DNA from: Lepus europaeus | Lineage: Eukaryota > Chordata > Mammalia > Lagomorpha > Leporidae | Direction: 5' to 3' | Assembly (NCBI RefSeq): GCF_033115175.1 | Contig: NC_084836.1 | Location: 66,964,797-67,028,796 of the forward strand | Length of the DNA: 64,000 nt | Shown here: positions 1 through 11,325 of the stretch, one piece after another | Position numbering within the stretch: position 1 is the stretch's first letter | Layout of the letters: each line of letters opens with the position of its first letter | Translations under genes and position numbers: made by a program | The notes under the pieces: generated by a model | What the model saw: only the letters and a program-made list of their open reading frames with translations | Told to the model about the DNA's origin: nothing | The model's database searches: none

Positions 1-1330
1 TAGCCAAAGGGTGTCCTGGTTGTGTTTTTCTCTCCCTCTTCTCCCCAGTCCTACCACACCCTCCTCATCTCTCATCAGCATCCCTGTCCTTTTCTGTGTG
101 TCTGTCTCTGCTTCAGTCTGTCCCTCTCGCCATCTTGATTTTCAGTTTCTGTTATTCCTGAGGTCTGATTGCATCTGTCTCTGTCTCCCTCTCTTTCATC
201 CGTCTTGATTTCTTGGTCAGTTTCCATTTTTTTCCCCCGTCTCTGGCCTTGCTTTCTCCCCAGCTGCTGCAAAGCCATAAACCTAGCCGGCCCTGCAGCA
301 GGCAGCCGCCAATCACGGGGCTCCGGGAGATGGGGAGGAGGGGGGCGGCCGAGAGATGGGGGATGGAAGAGCTGGGGCGCTGTTGCTACCGCAGGGGAAG
401 GAGAGGCTCGGAAAAGAGCAGACGCCCCTCCCCAAAGCCCGCCATCACTGCCTCCACAGCCCGCCATCACTGCCTCCACAGCCTGTGTCTGCACCGCCTC
501 CCTGCAGGAAGCAAACCCGTGGCCCCTGGATCCATTGTAATGGTGCCCGGTGCCTACCCTGCATTCCCCAAACCGGGGCTTCTCATCCCAAACCGCTGGC
601 CACAGATCACTTCATTCTTAAGCCCTCCCCAGGGGAGGGAGCTAAAGAGCCCTGGGGGTGTGATGGATGCTGAAACCGATCGACGCAGGGAGTGATGATG
701 GGTGCTGAGACGGGTTCGGGGAGGCCCTGCTAGGCGAGAGAGCCCTCCTCGGCCCAGGTTGAATGGACAGATGGGCACCCCAGGCCTCCGCCTCGCTCCC
801 TGGCTGGCCCCAAAGCAGGACCCACCACATCAATCCCTTGAGCCAGGCCTCCACTGGGGTTCGACAAGTTAGACTGCTACTTAACCCAACTCACGACTAA
901 AACCTCCAGGGTCTGGGGAGCTGGGGTTGGGGCAGGGGAAGCATCAGTGAGAGATCTTAAGAGAAGAGCCTGGGAGGAGGAACATTGCGGTCTGGTTCTG
1001 CCAAAGGAGGCGGACCTGGAAAGCGATAATTCCTGGTGCGCCGGCGACCCCTGCTGGCTGCGCACGCCACCGCCTGGGAGAAGGTGCAGCCCGGCCGCGT
1101 GAGTGCATGCGTGTTGCATGTAACACCGTGCGTGTTGAGTGTGTCTCTGTAGAGCAGTAATGGTGCGTGCAGCGCTGCCCATGGCTATGTGAGAAAGCAT
1201 TCACAAACGCCACAAAGCTCAGGCTCTGAACTCCTGGCTCCGGTCCCTGGAAGCCCAGCTTACGTCCTGCCCGGTGCCCGTGTGGGAGTACAGATGCTCT
1301 CAGCGCGGCGCTGAGGAGAAAGGGCACAGG
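1..1330. other. Intergenic DNA, no gene recognised
   Basis: This is the left flank of ATP5MC2, moderately GC-rich and without SINEs. Open frames on both strands overlap each other, are proline/serine-rich and show no recognisable domain, so I do not call genes. It contains a CCAAT box near 310 and a short 22-bp tandem duplication (listed separately). Confidence 0.6.
437..480. repeat. 22-bp unit duplicated in tandem
   Basis: Two perfect adjacent copies of a 22-bp unit (437-458 and 459-480) built around GCCATCACTGCCTCCACA, with the first bases of a third. This is a simple local duplication seen directly in the sequence. Confidence 0.9.
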
Positions 1331-1334
1331 TTTT

Positions 1335-1560
1335 AGAATCAGACTTTGGTGAGAGGCCTGATACCTGGCTCGTGGCTATCTGACCTCAGACAGGGTACCT
1401 TCCTGGAGCCCAAGTTCCCCACCCATCAGGGCATAAATCGTACCCATTGCACAGGGCCATCGTGAGTGGCTAGTCCAGTGCCTCTTACCCTCAAGGTCAG
1501 GTAGGGACTTCAGAAAGGCAAATAAACTTGGAGCGATGTTGACAACAATGATGGAGGCGG
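1335..1560 (+). repeat. MIR (ancient tRNA-derived SINE)
   Basis: It shows the MIR order of blocks: an 'agaatcagac' start, a diverged 'cctcagacagggtaccttcctggagc' core region, 'gggcataaat', 'catcgtgagt', then a terminal 'aataaact'. Strongly diverged, as expected for a pan-mammalian repeat. Confidence 0.6.
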
Positions 1561-2760
1561 GGTCTGCTCACACCACTCACACAAATTGTCTTAAACATAT
1601 TTTTAACACACCGCTCATTTCCTTTTATTAGCCAAGCACATCACCATCGCGTTTTATTGGGCTAGAGACATCCTGATGACACCGCAGGTATCGGGAAGGG
1701 TGGCCATATGAAGCAATAGCAAGGCATGACAAATCTTTCTATATTGTGATACATTCTCATTACTCAGGTTAATCAGGAATTACCCATTAGAACAAGGGCT
1801 TAAGATAAGTACATGACAGTCATCCACGGAGATCGAAATCTCCTGGTTTTTCAGCGGTTATCTAATTGTTATTGCCACGTGGGGGGACGATTAGTGCTGA
1901 GAGTGAACAGGTCTTCAAACATCAGAATAACTCAAGGAGATGTGACAGGTCGTTAGAAACACGTATTCTGCAATTAGAAAGAAGACAGATCTCCATTCCA
2001 CCCCACCCCACCCCCCAGAACATTCTAACCCCTACAGCTGTGCCTCGACAGGGGCAGACGGCATAGCACGTGAAGGGCTCCATTTCAGCAGGGGCTGGCT
2101 GACTCCCTGGCAGGCTTACCACCCGCGGGAGGGTGACTTCGGAAGGGGCCCTCTGAGGTCCCTCCACAAGCATGCCCAGCTGTGTGACGAACACGTAGCT
2201 TAGCATTCAGGAGGGTCCATGCCTGTGGCATCACTGCCATACCCATGGTCATGATTTGCTGCCAGGGGGTGGGGTGGGCAGCAGTAATAACACCAACAAG
2301 GAAAAGGCAGGAGTCTGGGATCATTCTCTCTCTAATCATCCCCGCCATTTTCTTGATATCTACTGCAGTTCTCATCTTTTTCTTGGCTTCATCTTCAAGC
2401 ATCTGAAAGAAAAGCTTACTTAAGGAAACAGCTTTTTTTCATCCTTTGGTTTCCTGCCTCTAAAAAGGGGGCGAGCAACAGGGGGGGAAGGGGGAGCCAA
2501 ATGTTTGTTGAGCTCCTGGGATGTGTAGATTCCCTACATTTTGCATTTAATTCAGAGAGCCTGTATCTGCTTTCCTGCAGGTAGGCACACAGGCATGTGT
2601 TGTTTTTGCCTGTGGGTAGCTGAGCCTGAAGGAACTGGTACTGAGGAGTCCTGGTAGCTCCCTTGGTACCAGAACCCGGTGTGCAGCTCCCCTGAGCACG
2701 GCGGTACCTTTGTGGGGACCCAGAGTAGCTGGGAGGTGCTCTGCTGGCTTTCCAGATTTC
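1561..2760. other. Intergenic DNA, no supported gene
   Basis: No recognisable repeat or coding exon. A minus-strand open frame (2085-2402) begins right after a plausible splice acceptor; it is discussed as a finding, not called as a gene. Confidence 0.5.
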
Positions 2761-3079
2761 TTTTTTTAAAATATTTATTTATTTATTTGAAAGTCAGAGT
2801 TACACACAGAAAAAAGAAGAGGCAGAGAGACAGGTTTTCCATCTGCTCGTTCACTCCCCAATTCGCTGCAATGGCCAGAGCTGTGCCAATCCGAAGCCAG
2901 GAGCCAGGAGCTTCCTCCAAGTCTTCCCACATAGGTGCAGGGGCCCAAGCACTTGAACCATCCTCCACTGCTTCCCCAGGCCATAGCAGAGAGCTGGATG
3001 GGAAGTGGAGCAGCCGGGATTCGAACCAGTGCCCACTGTAGGCAGCAGCTTTACCCGTTCCACCACAGCACCAGCCCCA
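2761..3079 (-). mobile_element. CSINE (lagomorph C-repeat)
   Basis: Reverse-orientation CSINE. The tail complement (T)n-(ATTT)n comes first, then 'cagagttacac', the block 'aggggcccaagcacttg' and the head complement 'ccacagcaccagcccc'. It is flanked by the direct repeat agatttc (2754-2760 and 3080-3086), consistent with L1-driven insertion. Confidence 0.95.
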
Positions 3080-3559
3080 AGATTTCCATATTTCTGTACG
3101 GGCTCACTGGCTTGTCTGTCCCCGTCCTGGGACACATCAAGTCTCATCTACCTCTCAGCTTCCACGGGTGCATCGCTGCATCGCCCATCGCTGTCACAGT
3201 GCATGCACATCCATGTGTCCCACCTGCCCCGGAGAAGCCATGTGTGTCCTGAAACCCCTCCCCCCTCCTCCCAAGGAGGACGTCGGGAAGAGTCCTTGGC
3301 ACCCTCCCCTGCTGGCTACCCCCTCTCCCCACTTTCCATGCCAGGAGAGATCTAATTACACAGAAATTAGTACAGAGAAGGATCGTTTGCTTTTATGGCA
3401 TCCGTGCCAGGGCAGCTGTAAATCTGGAGCCATGTCGCCACCACCTCTGGGTGGTGGGCAGGCGGTAGGGGGCCTCCCACCCCCCACACTCCCTGCCCAG
3501 GACCTGAGAGCCCTAGTAGGTACCCATCTCAGAAGGCAAAGAGGTGTGACAGGAGAAGA

Positions 3560-3615
3560 TGTGGCTGATCTAAAGAAGGTGCTTAACAGGTGCACAATAA
3601 ACACTCCCTGAATGA
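3560..3615 (+). repeat. MIR/L2-like 3' tail
   Basis: A short 'aggtgcttaacaggtgcac..aataaacactccctgaatga' segment matches the shared 3' end of MIR and L2. Too short to name the family. Confidence 0.35.
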
Positions 3616-3839
3616 TTAGAAGGGATTCAATCCCAGGCTTGCTAACTGCTACCCGAAAGCCCCGACCCAGAGACCAAGGCATGAGCACCCTTGGTCACAT
3701 TGCTCTATCTTCTAGCTCTTACCAGAGTCTTCCCCACTTCCTGACAAATCCAGCTGGGGTACTGGGGGCTCTCAGTCACCCTGGCTTCTACTTCAGAGAT
3801 GCTGCACCTCTTCTCAGGCATCATCAGATGGTGCAAACA

Positions 3840-3975
3840 GCCCAGGGTCTGACCTTGATCTTGTTGTGCTAATTAGCTAAGTGTCCTTGGCTACCCTCCC
3901 CACCTCAGCTTCCTCATCTGGAAGAGGGCGGTCATGACAGCTACCTCTCGGGGTGTCCTCAGACACAAGGGGGAA
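3840..3975 (+). repeat. MIR
   Basis: Contains the MIR core signature order: 'taagtgtccttggc', 'cctcagcttcctcatctg', 'gaagagggcggtcatgaca', 'ctacctctcggggtgt'. Confidence 0.7.
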
Positions 3976-4984
3976 GACATGGGACCAGAAACCTAGTGGC
4001 CCACTAATCACTGTCGTTAATGTCTTTGGAGCTACACTTGGCTTCCCCACGATGGCGTCTACTTCCCCTCCCCCATCACCACTAACCTAGCCTTTAACCA
4101 GACCAGTGCCGGCTCAAGTGCCGTGCTAAGGCAGTAGGACATGCAGACACGCCGTGCCCAACCAGGAGTGAGTGCTGGTATGCTTAGTCTTAATAAGACT
4201 CCGACACTCCTCGGGGGCAGTGTTCCATTCACAGCCACCTTACCCCCAGTTCCTACTTTGGCAATGATTATTTTGGTCCCCACTACTTTGCAAAGAGGGG
4301 GTGAATTTGTTCCTTGAGGTACTGAAGAGTCTGGTTGCAAGGGACTGAGTAGAAAGATCCAAAGATGTAGGGAATTGGAGAGGAAGAAGTAGCTGGGGGA
4401 TTCGGATGGAGACAGAAGGCTTGAACTCATCCGAGAGCAAAGTTAAAAGACGCTTTAGGGACATGCAGGCTTCCAACTCCCTGCCAACTCAGTCCCCAAA
4501 CCCAGAGATTTGGGGTCTCCTCCCTCTTCTCCTCTCCTCTGATGTTGGCAGCCCAAGGCAATCAGCCAAGAATTCCTGGATCTGCTCCCAGGTGGATAAT
4601 GCTGGAAGACCTGTCAGGGGTGTGTGTAGTCAGGAAGGGAAGCACCCTAGAAAAGAAGGGATAAACCCCTCCCCCCCACCCCAGCCTGCTCAGGTCTCCA
4701 AGGAGCATTTGGGCAAGAGCCCCTGCTCCCACCATTCAGGAACAGAAGCCGACAGCAGGAAGTTGAGGCACATCTTCTGTGTTCCATCTCTCAGCCCCTC
4801 ATCCGCGTCCCACGGAGGATGAGGATTTGGCGTGAAGGGCAGAGCGGTGGGGGGATCTCCGGCCCCTGCCTCCCCCACCCCCAACCCCAACCCAGGCTGC
4901 AGTCTCTCCTCGTTGTAGCAGAGCGAGAGCAAAGGGACGGGCAGTAAAGATGAGTGATGGCGCGGAGACAAGCAGAAATACACC

Positions 4985-5170
4985 ATCATGAAAATGCTAA
5001 TGACTCCTTGCTCTCTTTCTTTATGGTTGGAGTAATACAGACTTCAATCATAAAAACAATCTCCCAACATTTTAATGGGCTCCATCATGCCCGCACTTGT
5101 CGGTATATTTGAAGAATAAATCACCCTCCCCGCTCAGAATGAATTCGCTGTCAAACTCGGCTCCCTCGGA
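4985..5170. promoter_or_regulatory. Candidate conserved regulatory block A
   Basis: An AT-rich block in a SINE-free zone with many homeodomain-like cores: TGCTAATGA (4995-5003), TTTATGG (5020-5026), CATAAAAACAAT (5049-5060), then TTTTAATGGG and GAATAAATCA. TTTATGG/CATAAA cores resemble posterior HOX/CDX sites and ACAAT resembles SOX. Function is inferred from motif density and the expected HOXC neighbourhood only. Confidence 0.4.
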
Positions 5171-5639
5171 GAAAATGGATGGGGAGAGAGGATGGAGGGG
5201 TTTTTTTTGGGGGGGTGGTCGTCTTCCCCCAACTCCCTCCTAGACCAGATTGTTTCCTGAGATGACTAGGTCCTGAGTGGGAGGAGGAGGCTATCGGGAA
5301 TTAGGGGAGTTGAGCCCGAGGGAAGGGGGCGCAGAGGCTGAAAGGAACAGACGTGGAAGACAGAAAGGGGGCAGGAGCCTTGGCGGCCCTGGAGGGAGGA
5401 AGCAAAATCTAGACAGCGAACCGAGCAAACGCGAAGAAGATGCCAAAAGCACGCAAACCCACATTATGTCTGGGCTATTGGGTCGAGTTTCTTTCAGACT
5501 GGGCCCCAGAAAAGGGCGCAGGGAAAAAAGGGGGAAGTTCGAGAGATCTCTTAGGGGGAAGAGGCGCAAGCCCAGGAATTCTGCCCTGAGCTCGCAGACT
5601 TCGGCGCCGCAAGCCACAGGTCTGGCCCGCTAAGAAGGG

Positions 5640-5800
5640 CCTCCAAGTCCCTGGTAATTCTCATTTCCATACAGGTGGCCGACAGCCAATGAAAACCTGG
5701 GATGCGCACACCGCGAGCAGCCAATCCCAGGGAGGGATAAGCCGAGCTGGCAGGTTTAATTGCATCTTGATTGGTTGTGATGTTGCTAGGCAGAAATCGA
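5640..5800. promoter_or_regulatory. CCAAT-box cluster with X-box-like half site
   Basis: CCAAT at 5686-5690 and 5721-5725, inverted ATTGG at 5770-5774, then GTTGCTAGGCA (5782-5792), which resembles an RFX X-box half site. Two same-strand CCAAT boxes about 35 bp apart plus an inverted one is typical of an NF-Y-driven TATA-less promoter. No downstream exon can be demonstrated. Confidence 0.4.
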
Positions 5801-6439
5801 ATCCGGGAGATTGATGGCAAGGCTGGAGAAGACAGGTGAATATGAAACTATCTGCACACCCAGACTCCTGGATTGACATTTCTCTCCCCAAGTTCCTTCA
5901 CTTCTAGGACGGATAGGGTCACGGGACCGACTCGCCCTTTTTCCCTTGTCTTCAGTGGGACAGAGCCAAATAGTTACAACTTTTACACACACACCCCCAA
6001 AAAAATACACTTTCAGAGAAGTCTGGCTACTTCGAGGTTCTTCAAATCCGAAAACCCTACAGGGAGTATTTCAACGTCCCTTGAGGTCCCCCTAAGACTT
6101 CAAGCCTTCGCCCGAGCTGTAGGACCAATTCTGTGTGCTCAAGAAATGGAGAAATCCTGCCCCAACATTCTCCCGCAAGGCGAGAGATGTCCCTACCTCC
6201 AGGGGTCAGAATGGCCAGTCCCCAACACCTGAGCCCAGGCTCGCCCAAACCGGCCGCTGCGGAGCTGCACCTTGCAGTGGATCGTGTAAACCCCTTCCTC
6301 CGCCCCAACCCGGACCCCACGCACCCGCTGCTCGCCCACCCTGCAGCCCCGCGCACGCCCGCCGGCAGTCGCCCCCTTGCCGCAGACGGCTCCCGAGGGC
6401 TCGGTGCGGGAGAGGCGGGCCGCCCGCGCGCAATATGCC

Positions 6440-6619
6440 ACCGTTTACGGCGGAACGCGCGCCAGCCGCCGATTAATTCGGCGATGATTTAGCGGGGCGG
6501 GCGCAGGGGGCTGGGCGCCTCTCCGTCACCGTGCTGTCCGGGGGCTTAATATTTGTAATTGAAGCTGATGAGGACTCCGGCTCTGTTTCTACTGATAAAA
6601 ACAGGCAGGGAGGAGGGGG

Positions 6620-6657
<38 letters not shown>

Positions 6658-6860
6658 AACTAAATTATGGGGCCGGGAGAAAACCATGATTCATCAAAGG
6701 TTTGAACGCTCGCCGCGTTCGAGGCCCAGTAAATCTCGCCCTGCCGGGGCCTGCCGGGGCCGGAGGATGCCTCCTCCCAGCCGCCCCTTCCGGCTCGCCT
6801 CCCGGTTCGCACGTCAATTAACTCCATAATTGGATTTGAAGAGACGTCAGGAGATTGTCC
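6440..6860. promoter_or_regulatory. Candidate developmental enhancer block B
   Basis: A GC-rich frame carries sharply AT-rich cores: TTAATT (6473-6478), TAATTG (6556-6561), TAAATTATGG (6661-6670), a TCF/LEF-type ATCAAAGG (6693-6700), TCAATTA (6814-6820), TAATTGGA (6827-6834) and a CRE-like GACGTCA (6843-6849). Such paired homeodomain cores with TCF and CRE sites are common in deeply conserved enhancers. Interrupted by a 35-A tract (6622-6656). Confidence 0.45.
6622..6656 (+). repeat. (A)35 mononucleotide tract
   Basis: Thirty-five consecutive A residues with no SINE body next to it, so it is not an obvious retroposon tail. Confidence 0.95.
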
Positions 6861-8639
6861 AGGGGTGCTGGGGAGGAGAGGGTGTGGCGGCAGGGACCTG
6901 GGAGGGCGGCAGAGGGGGCGCGAGCTGCAGGGACAGGGCAGGCGGTGCGGAGAGCCGGACCCGCAGGGGCGCGCCCGGGGTTGGGGGCGCCGGAGCCCGG
7001 GCCTGGCCCTCGGCTGCGGCTCCTGTAAGTCTCCCTTTTGAAGCCGAGGCGTATCCCTGCGTGGATTCTTTAGCACGTGTCTGTGCGTTGTATATGGTGT
7101 CCTGCTCTTCCCCGACACCCCAGGGTTAAAACCGGACACTTTGCTCATTCTGCCAAGCCCAACATCCCCCTCACCCAGGCGTGCGCGCACAAGCACCGGT
7201 TAGAATTCTACCCTGCAGTCAAAGCTCCCTACAGGAATACCTTCTCGAACACCCAGTACACACGCAGCCTGGCCGCTTTTCTTAGGCTCTGGGCTGCAGT
7301 CACATAACAGATGCTTCTGAAATTCAGGTGGGTCCCCAAAAAGGCAGGAAGTGTGTTGGGTTGATATTTGGGGGCATAAATTCAGGGGAGAAATGAAATC
7401 TGCCTACCACTGTGTATATGTGTGTGTGTGTGTTGGGGGGTGGGAGGGTGAGAGCGAGATTGTGAATTAACACCACCCCCCATCTCTGTAAAATTTTATG
7501 CAGGGATGGAGGGGAGGGGGAAGTGTGGGAGAGAACCATGCCGATGATTCTGAAAAACAAGACGAAGCTGGAGGCCAGGGAAGGTGGTGAGAGCCTGGAC
7601 ACAAAGATGGTGCAGCCAGGCTGGCAGGTAGTACAGAGGCCCCCGGGAGGACTCGGGCAGGTGCACAGGTACCCCTGATACACAGACAAGGAAAGAAAGG
7701 AGGGAGAGCAGAGCCAGATACCAACACGGTGTGGGATGGGAGGGTATAGCAGAGCAGCTTTTATTTCGGCCAGCCAATTTAAAACTCTGATTTATGCCAG
7801 CCAACTCTGCACACTCGTTTGGATAATCACCACCTTTCAAGCACACAGAAAGCAACAAGCCTGCGGATGAAGGGACGACGTGGAGATCGTGGAGAGCGTG
7901 GATTTCTACTCAGAGGTGCCTCAGAGAAGCTGGCCGCGGCCTGTTCTTTCTCATCACCTGGTCTCACTCTCTTGATGTCCATCAAGCTCCACGCTCAGAC
8001 AAACCGGACCCACCCCTGCCATTCAATCACAGCCCAGTCTCGGGTATGCGCTCTCTGAAGTGACCCTTGGTTACAAGCATCCTGAATTCTGGGAAATTCT
8101 CATTTAAACCAGGAAGCGAGGGATGGGCTCACAGAAAGAAACGGGGATCGGGGTCCTTCTCCTGTAGCCCTCTTTTCCTGTAGTTATACCCCTGATTGCA
8201 CAGAGACAGGAAAGATGAGATTTGGGGGTCACCCCCAGACGTACGCAGCTGAGGCTGCTGGAATGAGCAGGGGACTTGCCCAGAGGACTCAGCTTTGAGT
8301 CTGGTGCTGTTGTTGATGTGATCAGAAGGGCCTGAAGCCCAGAGAAGTGAGAGGACTCTGAGTTCACACAGGGAGCCAAGGGCTGGGCCGGCTGGAGAAT
8401 TCACTGTCTGGATAGTATCGTGTGCAGTGAGACTTCCTGTATCTTCTTCACTGAGTGTGGTCAGGATTTAGATTAATTCATGTAAGAAGCTGGCAACCAT
8501 CTAGCACATAGTAAGTGTCATTGTGATGGACATAGTTTTCATAGCCAACCAACACGAATGACACAATTGGCGAAAGGTATTCACTAATGCCAGCAAAATG
8601 CTTTGTCGTTAAATCACGAGTGAACATGGTCTTAAAAAG

Positions 8640-9003
8640 CAGTGAGGTAAGCCACCACTTGGGATGCCCCATGTCCCGTAGCTGAATGCCAGAAACGGAG
8701 AACCACCTCTGCTTTAGATCCAGCTTCCTACTAACGTACATCCTGGGAGGCAGCAGCAGGTGGTCCTTGTTCTTGGACCCCTGCCACCGTGTGGGAGACC
8801 TGGATGGAGCTCCTGGCTCTTGGCTTCAGCCTGACTCAGTCCTAGCTGTTGCTGGCATTTGGGGAGTGAACCAGCAGATGGAAAATCTCTCTCTCTCTCT
8901 CTCTCTATCCTTCTCTCTCTCTCTCTCCCTCCCTCTCTCTTTCTCTCTCCCTCTCTCTCTTTGTCTGGCTTTTAGATAAATAAAAATAAATAAATAAACC
9001 TTA
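8640..9003 (+). mobile_element. CSINE, old and diverged, with expanded CT tract
   Basis: Recognisable by 'ggtaagccaccacttgggatgcc', 'gacctggatggagctcctggct' and 'tttggggagtgaaccagcagatgg'. The usual CT-rich stretch before the tail has expanded to about 80 bp (8887-8965). It ends in 'aaataaataaataaacctt'. Confidence 0.9.
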
Positions 9004-9316
9004 AATTTACTTTTCAAAAGACAGTAGGCTTTTGCTTTGATTGCTCTAAAGATCACTTCTCCCCCTCGCAGGAATCTTCTAATTTTAAGTCTGCTAGATG
9101 TAGGTACATAGGGTAGGGGACCACCTGGCACAGCTGTATCAGTCGCTCGTTATTCAGTTGTTTCATTAATGAATTCACTCATTGGATGACTATTTGAAAA
9201 GCACAATGGTTCATCAATCCATCAAACCTATATAAGAAGTCCCATTATGTGCTCAACAATTTTATAGGCAGTTATCAAACCATGAGCCCATTACATTATT
9301 AGCTCCTCCAGTCACA

Positions 9317-9332
9317 CACACACACACACATT
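9317..9332. repeat. (CA)n microsatellite, short
   Basis: About eight uninterrupted CA units in non-repeat sequence. Confidence 0.8.
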
Positions 9333-9439
9333 TTACATATAAAAGATATACAACATGTACCTATACACACATATAATCTTTGTATCCCCAGCACTTAACA
9401 CAGTTCAGGTGTATGGGAACTTAATAAATGTATAACGGA

Positions 9440-9740
9440 TGACTATATAGACATCATGGGAAATGGAAGAGAATTAGACATATAGTCCCAGCCCATGATA
9501 AGTCTAAATTCTAGTTTGGGAGACAATACTTGCGAACATGAAAGAGAACAATATAAAGCAGTCAACAGTGAGAGAGTAAGTAAGTTATGGGAGATGCAGC
9601 TCAGGACGTGTGGCAGGGATGCTAACACGGGAGGAGCCAGACCCAAAGAGAAGTCAGAATGAGGAGGGAGGCGGGCATTCCAGCTGCAGGGAGTAGCAGG
9701 AGTGACAGCATGGCGTGAGATCTCTGTGCCTGCTTCAGAA
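9440..9740. repeat. Ancient interspersed repeat remnant, family uncertain
   Basis: Contains degraded phrases common in old mammalian repeats ('taaattctagtttgggagacaata', 'gcgggcattccagctgcagggagtagcaggagtgacagcatg'). A related stretch occurs at about 13.7-14.1 kb. LINE-2-like ancestry is my guess. Confidence 0.35.
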
Positions 9741-10020
9741 CAGTGACTGAGCCAGCGTCAGAGGGCCAGCCTCTACATTGGAAAGAATTCGTGTGTTTGC
9801 AACCACACGTCTCTGATGATGTTCATGGTTGCCGAGATGTGCTGTTTGGATTTTCTGTTATTTGGGATTCTTCATACCTTTTCTTCCTCTGTCTTAGCCT
9901 GAAAAGCAAGAATCAAAACAGCAACCAGCTGCCACCCTCAGCAAAACAGATTGTAAAAGCAATTAAGCCATTTCCATTTCTCATTCGTCGGCATACAATC
10001 AGCTTACTGAGAGCGGGCAT

Positions 10021-10234
10021 TAGCATCGCAGGTTAAGCTGCCGCTTGGACAACCTCATGCCATTCTGGAGCGTCAGTTCTAGTCCCAGCTCTTCTGCTTC
10101 CGATTCGGCTTTCTGCTAATGTACGTGGCAAGGCAGTGATTATGGTCTAGGTATTTGGGCCCCTGCCATCCACGTGGATGGAGTTTGTTGTGGGCATTTG
10201 GGGAGTGACTCAGTGGACGGGAAAACATCTGTGT

Positions 10235-10298
<64 letters not shown>

Positions 10299-10335
10299 CT
10301 GCCTTTCAAATAAATAAAATAAATCTTCAAAAGAT
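10021..10335 (+). mobile_element. CSINE with (TG)n(GA)n expansion
   Basis: CSINE body from 'agcatcgcaggttaagctgccgc' to 'gcctttcaaataaataaaat'. Its pyrimidine-rich linker is replaced by a compound microsatellite: (TG)n about 10230-10264, then (GA)n about 10265-10296. This is a likely polymorphic marker. Confidence 0.9.
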
Positions 10336-10349
10336 ATTCTTTAAAAACC

Positions 10350-10535
10350 AAATACCAGGTGCTTTGCACATCTTTTTACTTACATTATTTACTTCTCACA
10401 ATAACCCTGAATAATGCCCATTTTACACGTATGAAAACTGAGGCACAGCAAATCTGCCCAGGCTCCCAGAAGAATAAAGAGATACCAGAATAGCGATGAA
10501 ATCTGGTGCATTTGATTTCAAAGTCTGTGCCCTTG
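10350..10535 (-). repeat. MIR
   Basis: Reverse-oriented MIR core: 'aggtgctttgcacatc', 'ttacttctcacaataaccctg', 'cccattttacacgtatgaaaactgaggcacagc', 'gcccaggctccc'. Confidence 0.8.
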
Positions 10536-11063
10536 GACCTGGCAAGAGGAACCCTCTTCTGGGTGCCCGTTTCGGAGGGTCTCCTTCTGCACCAGAGTGA
10601 AGAGAAATCAAGGCCAGGTGGATGTGTCTGCCGACAGCCTGTGCCTCTTCTCTCCTCGGCTCCAATTCCCAGAATCCCCTGCAAGCAGCAGAGCAGCCCA
10701 AGCTCTGGGAGCACAGACTGAGCTGCAGGGGCCACACTGAGTTCTGCTGGCCTGCGTGGAGCTCAGCTGTGCACCAAACTGAGTGCACATTGTTCTGTGA
10801 GGCTCCAGCTAGTGGGAAGAGCCAGGAGTGGGATGGGGATCTCAGGGTCAGACTGGGGTGGGGGGTGGGGGGGCTGCAGGAATCAGGAGTCCTAGATTTC
10901 TAAATACGAACCTTTCTGCTGACATTGATATAGTTGTCAAGATAAGACGGTAGAACATGTCTTATTTAACAGTCCGGCAGCTATCACACACAACTTTTAT
11001 ACATCTAGACATTTGGTACATGAGTGTATATAAGTATGTATAAGCGTATTCATACACATACAT

Positions 11064-11325
11064 AGAGATATACTTTATTTGTTTGTAGGCCAAGAAACAG
11101 ATACAGAGAGAGCTCCCATCTGCAGTTTCACTCCCTAAATGCTGACAGCAGCCAGGGCTGATCCGGGTTAAGGTCAGGAGCCAGGAACTCAATCCAAGTG
11201 ACAAGGGACCAACCATGTGAGCCATCGCCTGTTGCCTCCCAGGGTGTGCAGGAAGCTGGAGTCAGGAGGGGAGCTGGGACTCCGACCGGGCCACTCCAGT
11301 ATGGGATGGGCATCTCTGCTAGGTT
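11064..11325 (-). mobile_element. CSINE, old copy
   Basis: Begins 'tactttatttgtttgtaggccaagaaacagatacag'. The body matches the lagomorph SINE in reverse ('cagccagggctgatcc', 'gaactcaatccaag', 'gagccatcgcctg', 'agtatgggatgggcatc'). Diverged at both ends. Confidence 0.8.

Larger units (their letters stand above)
5290..7065. promoter_or_regulatory. GC/CpG-rich region (CpG-island-like)
   Basis: CpG density rises sharply against the flanks, most strongly at 6230-6530 and 6690-7020, with no transposable element inside. Neither strand has a recognisable exon. It may be an unmethylated developmental island or the promoter of an unannotated non-coding transcript. Confidence 0.55.
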
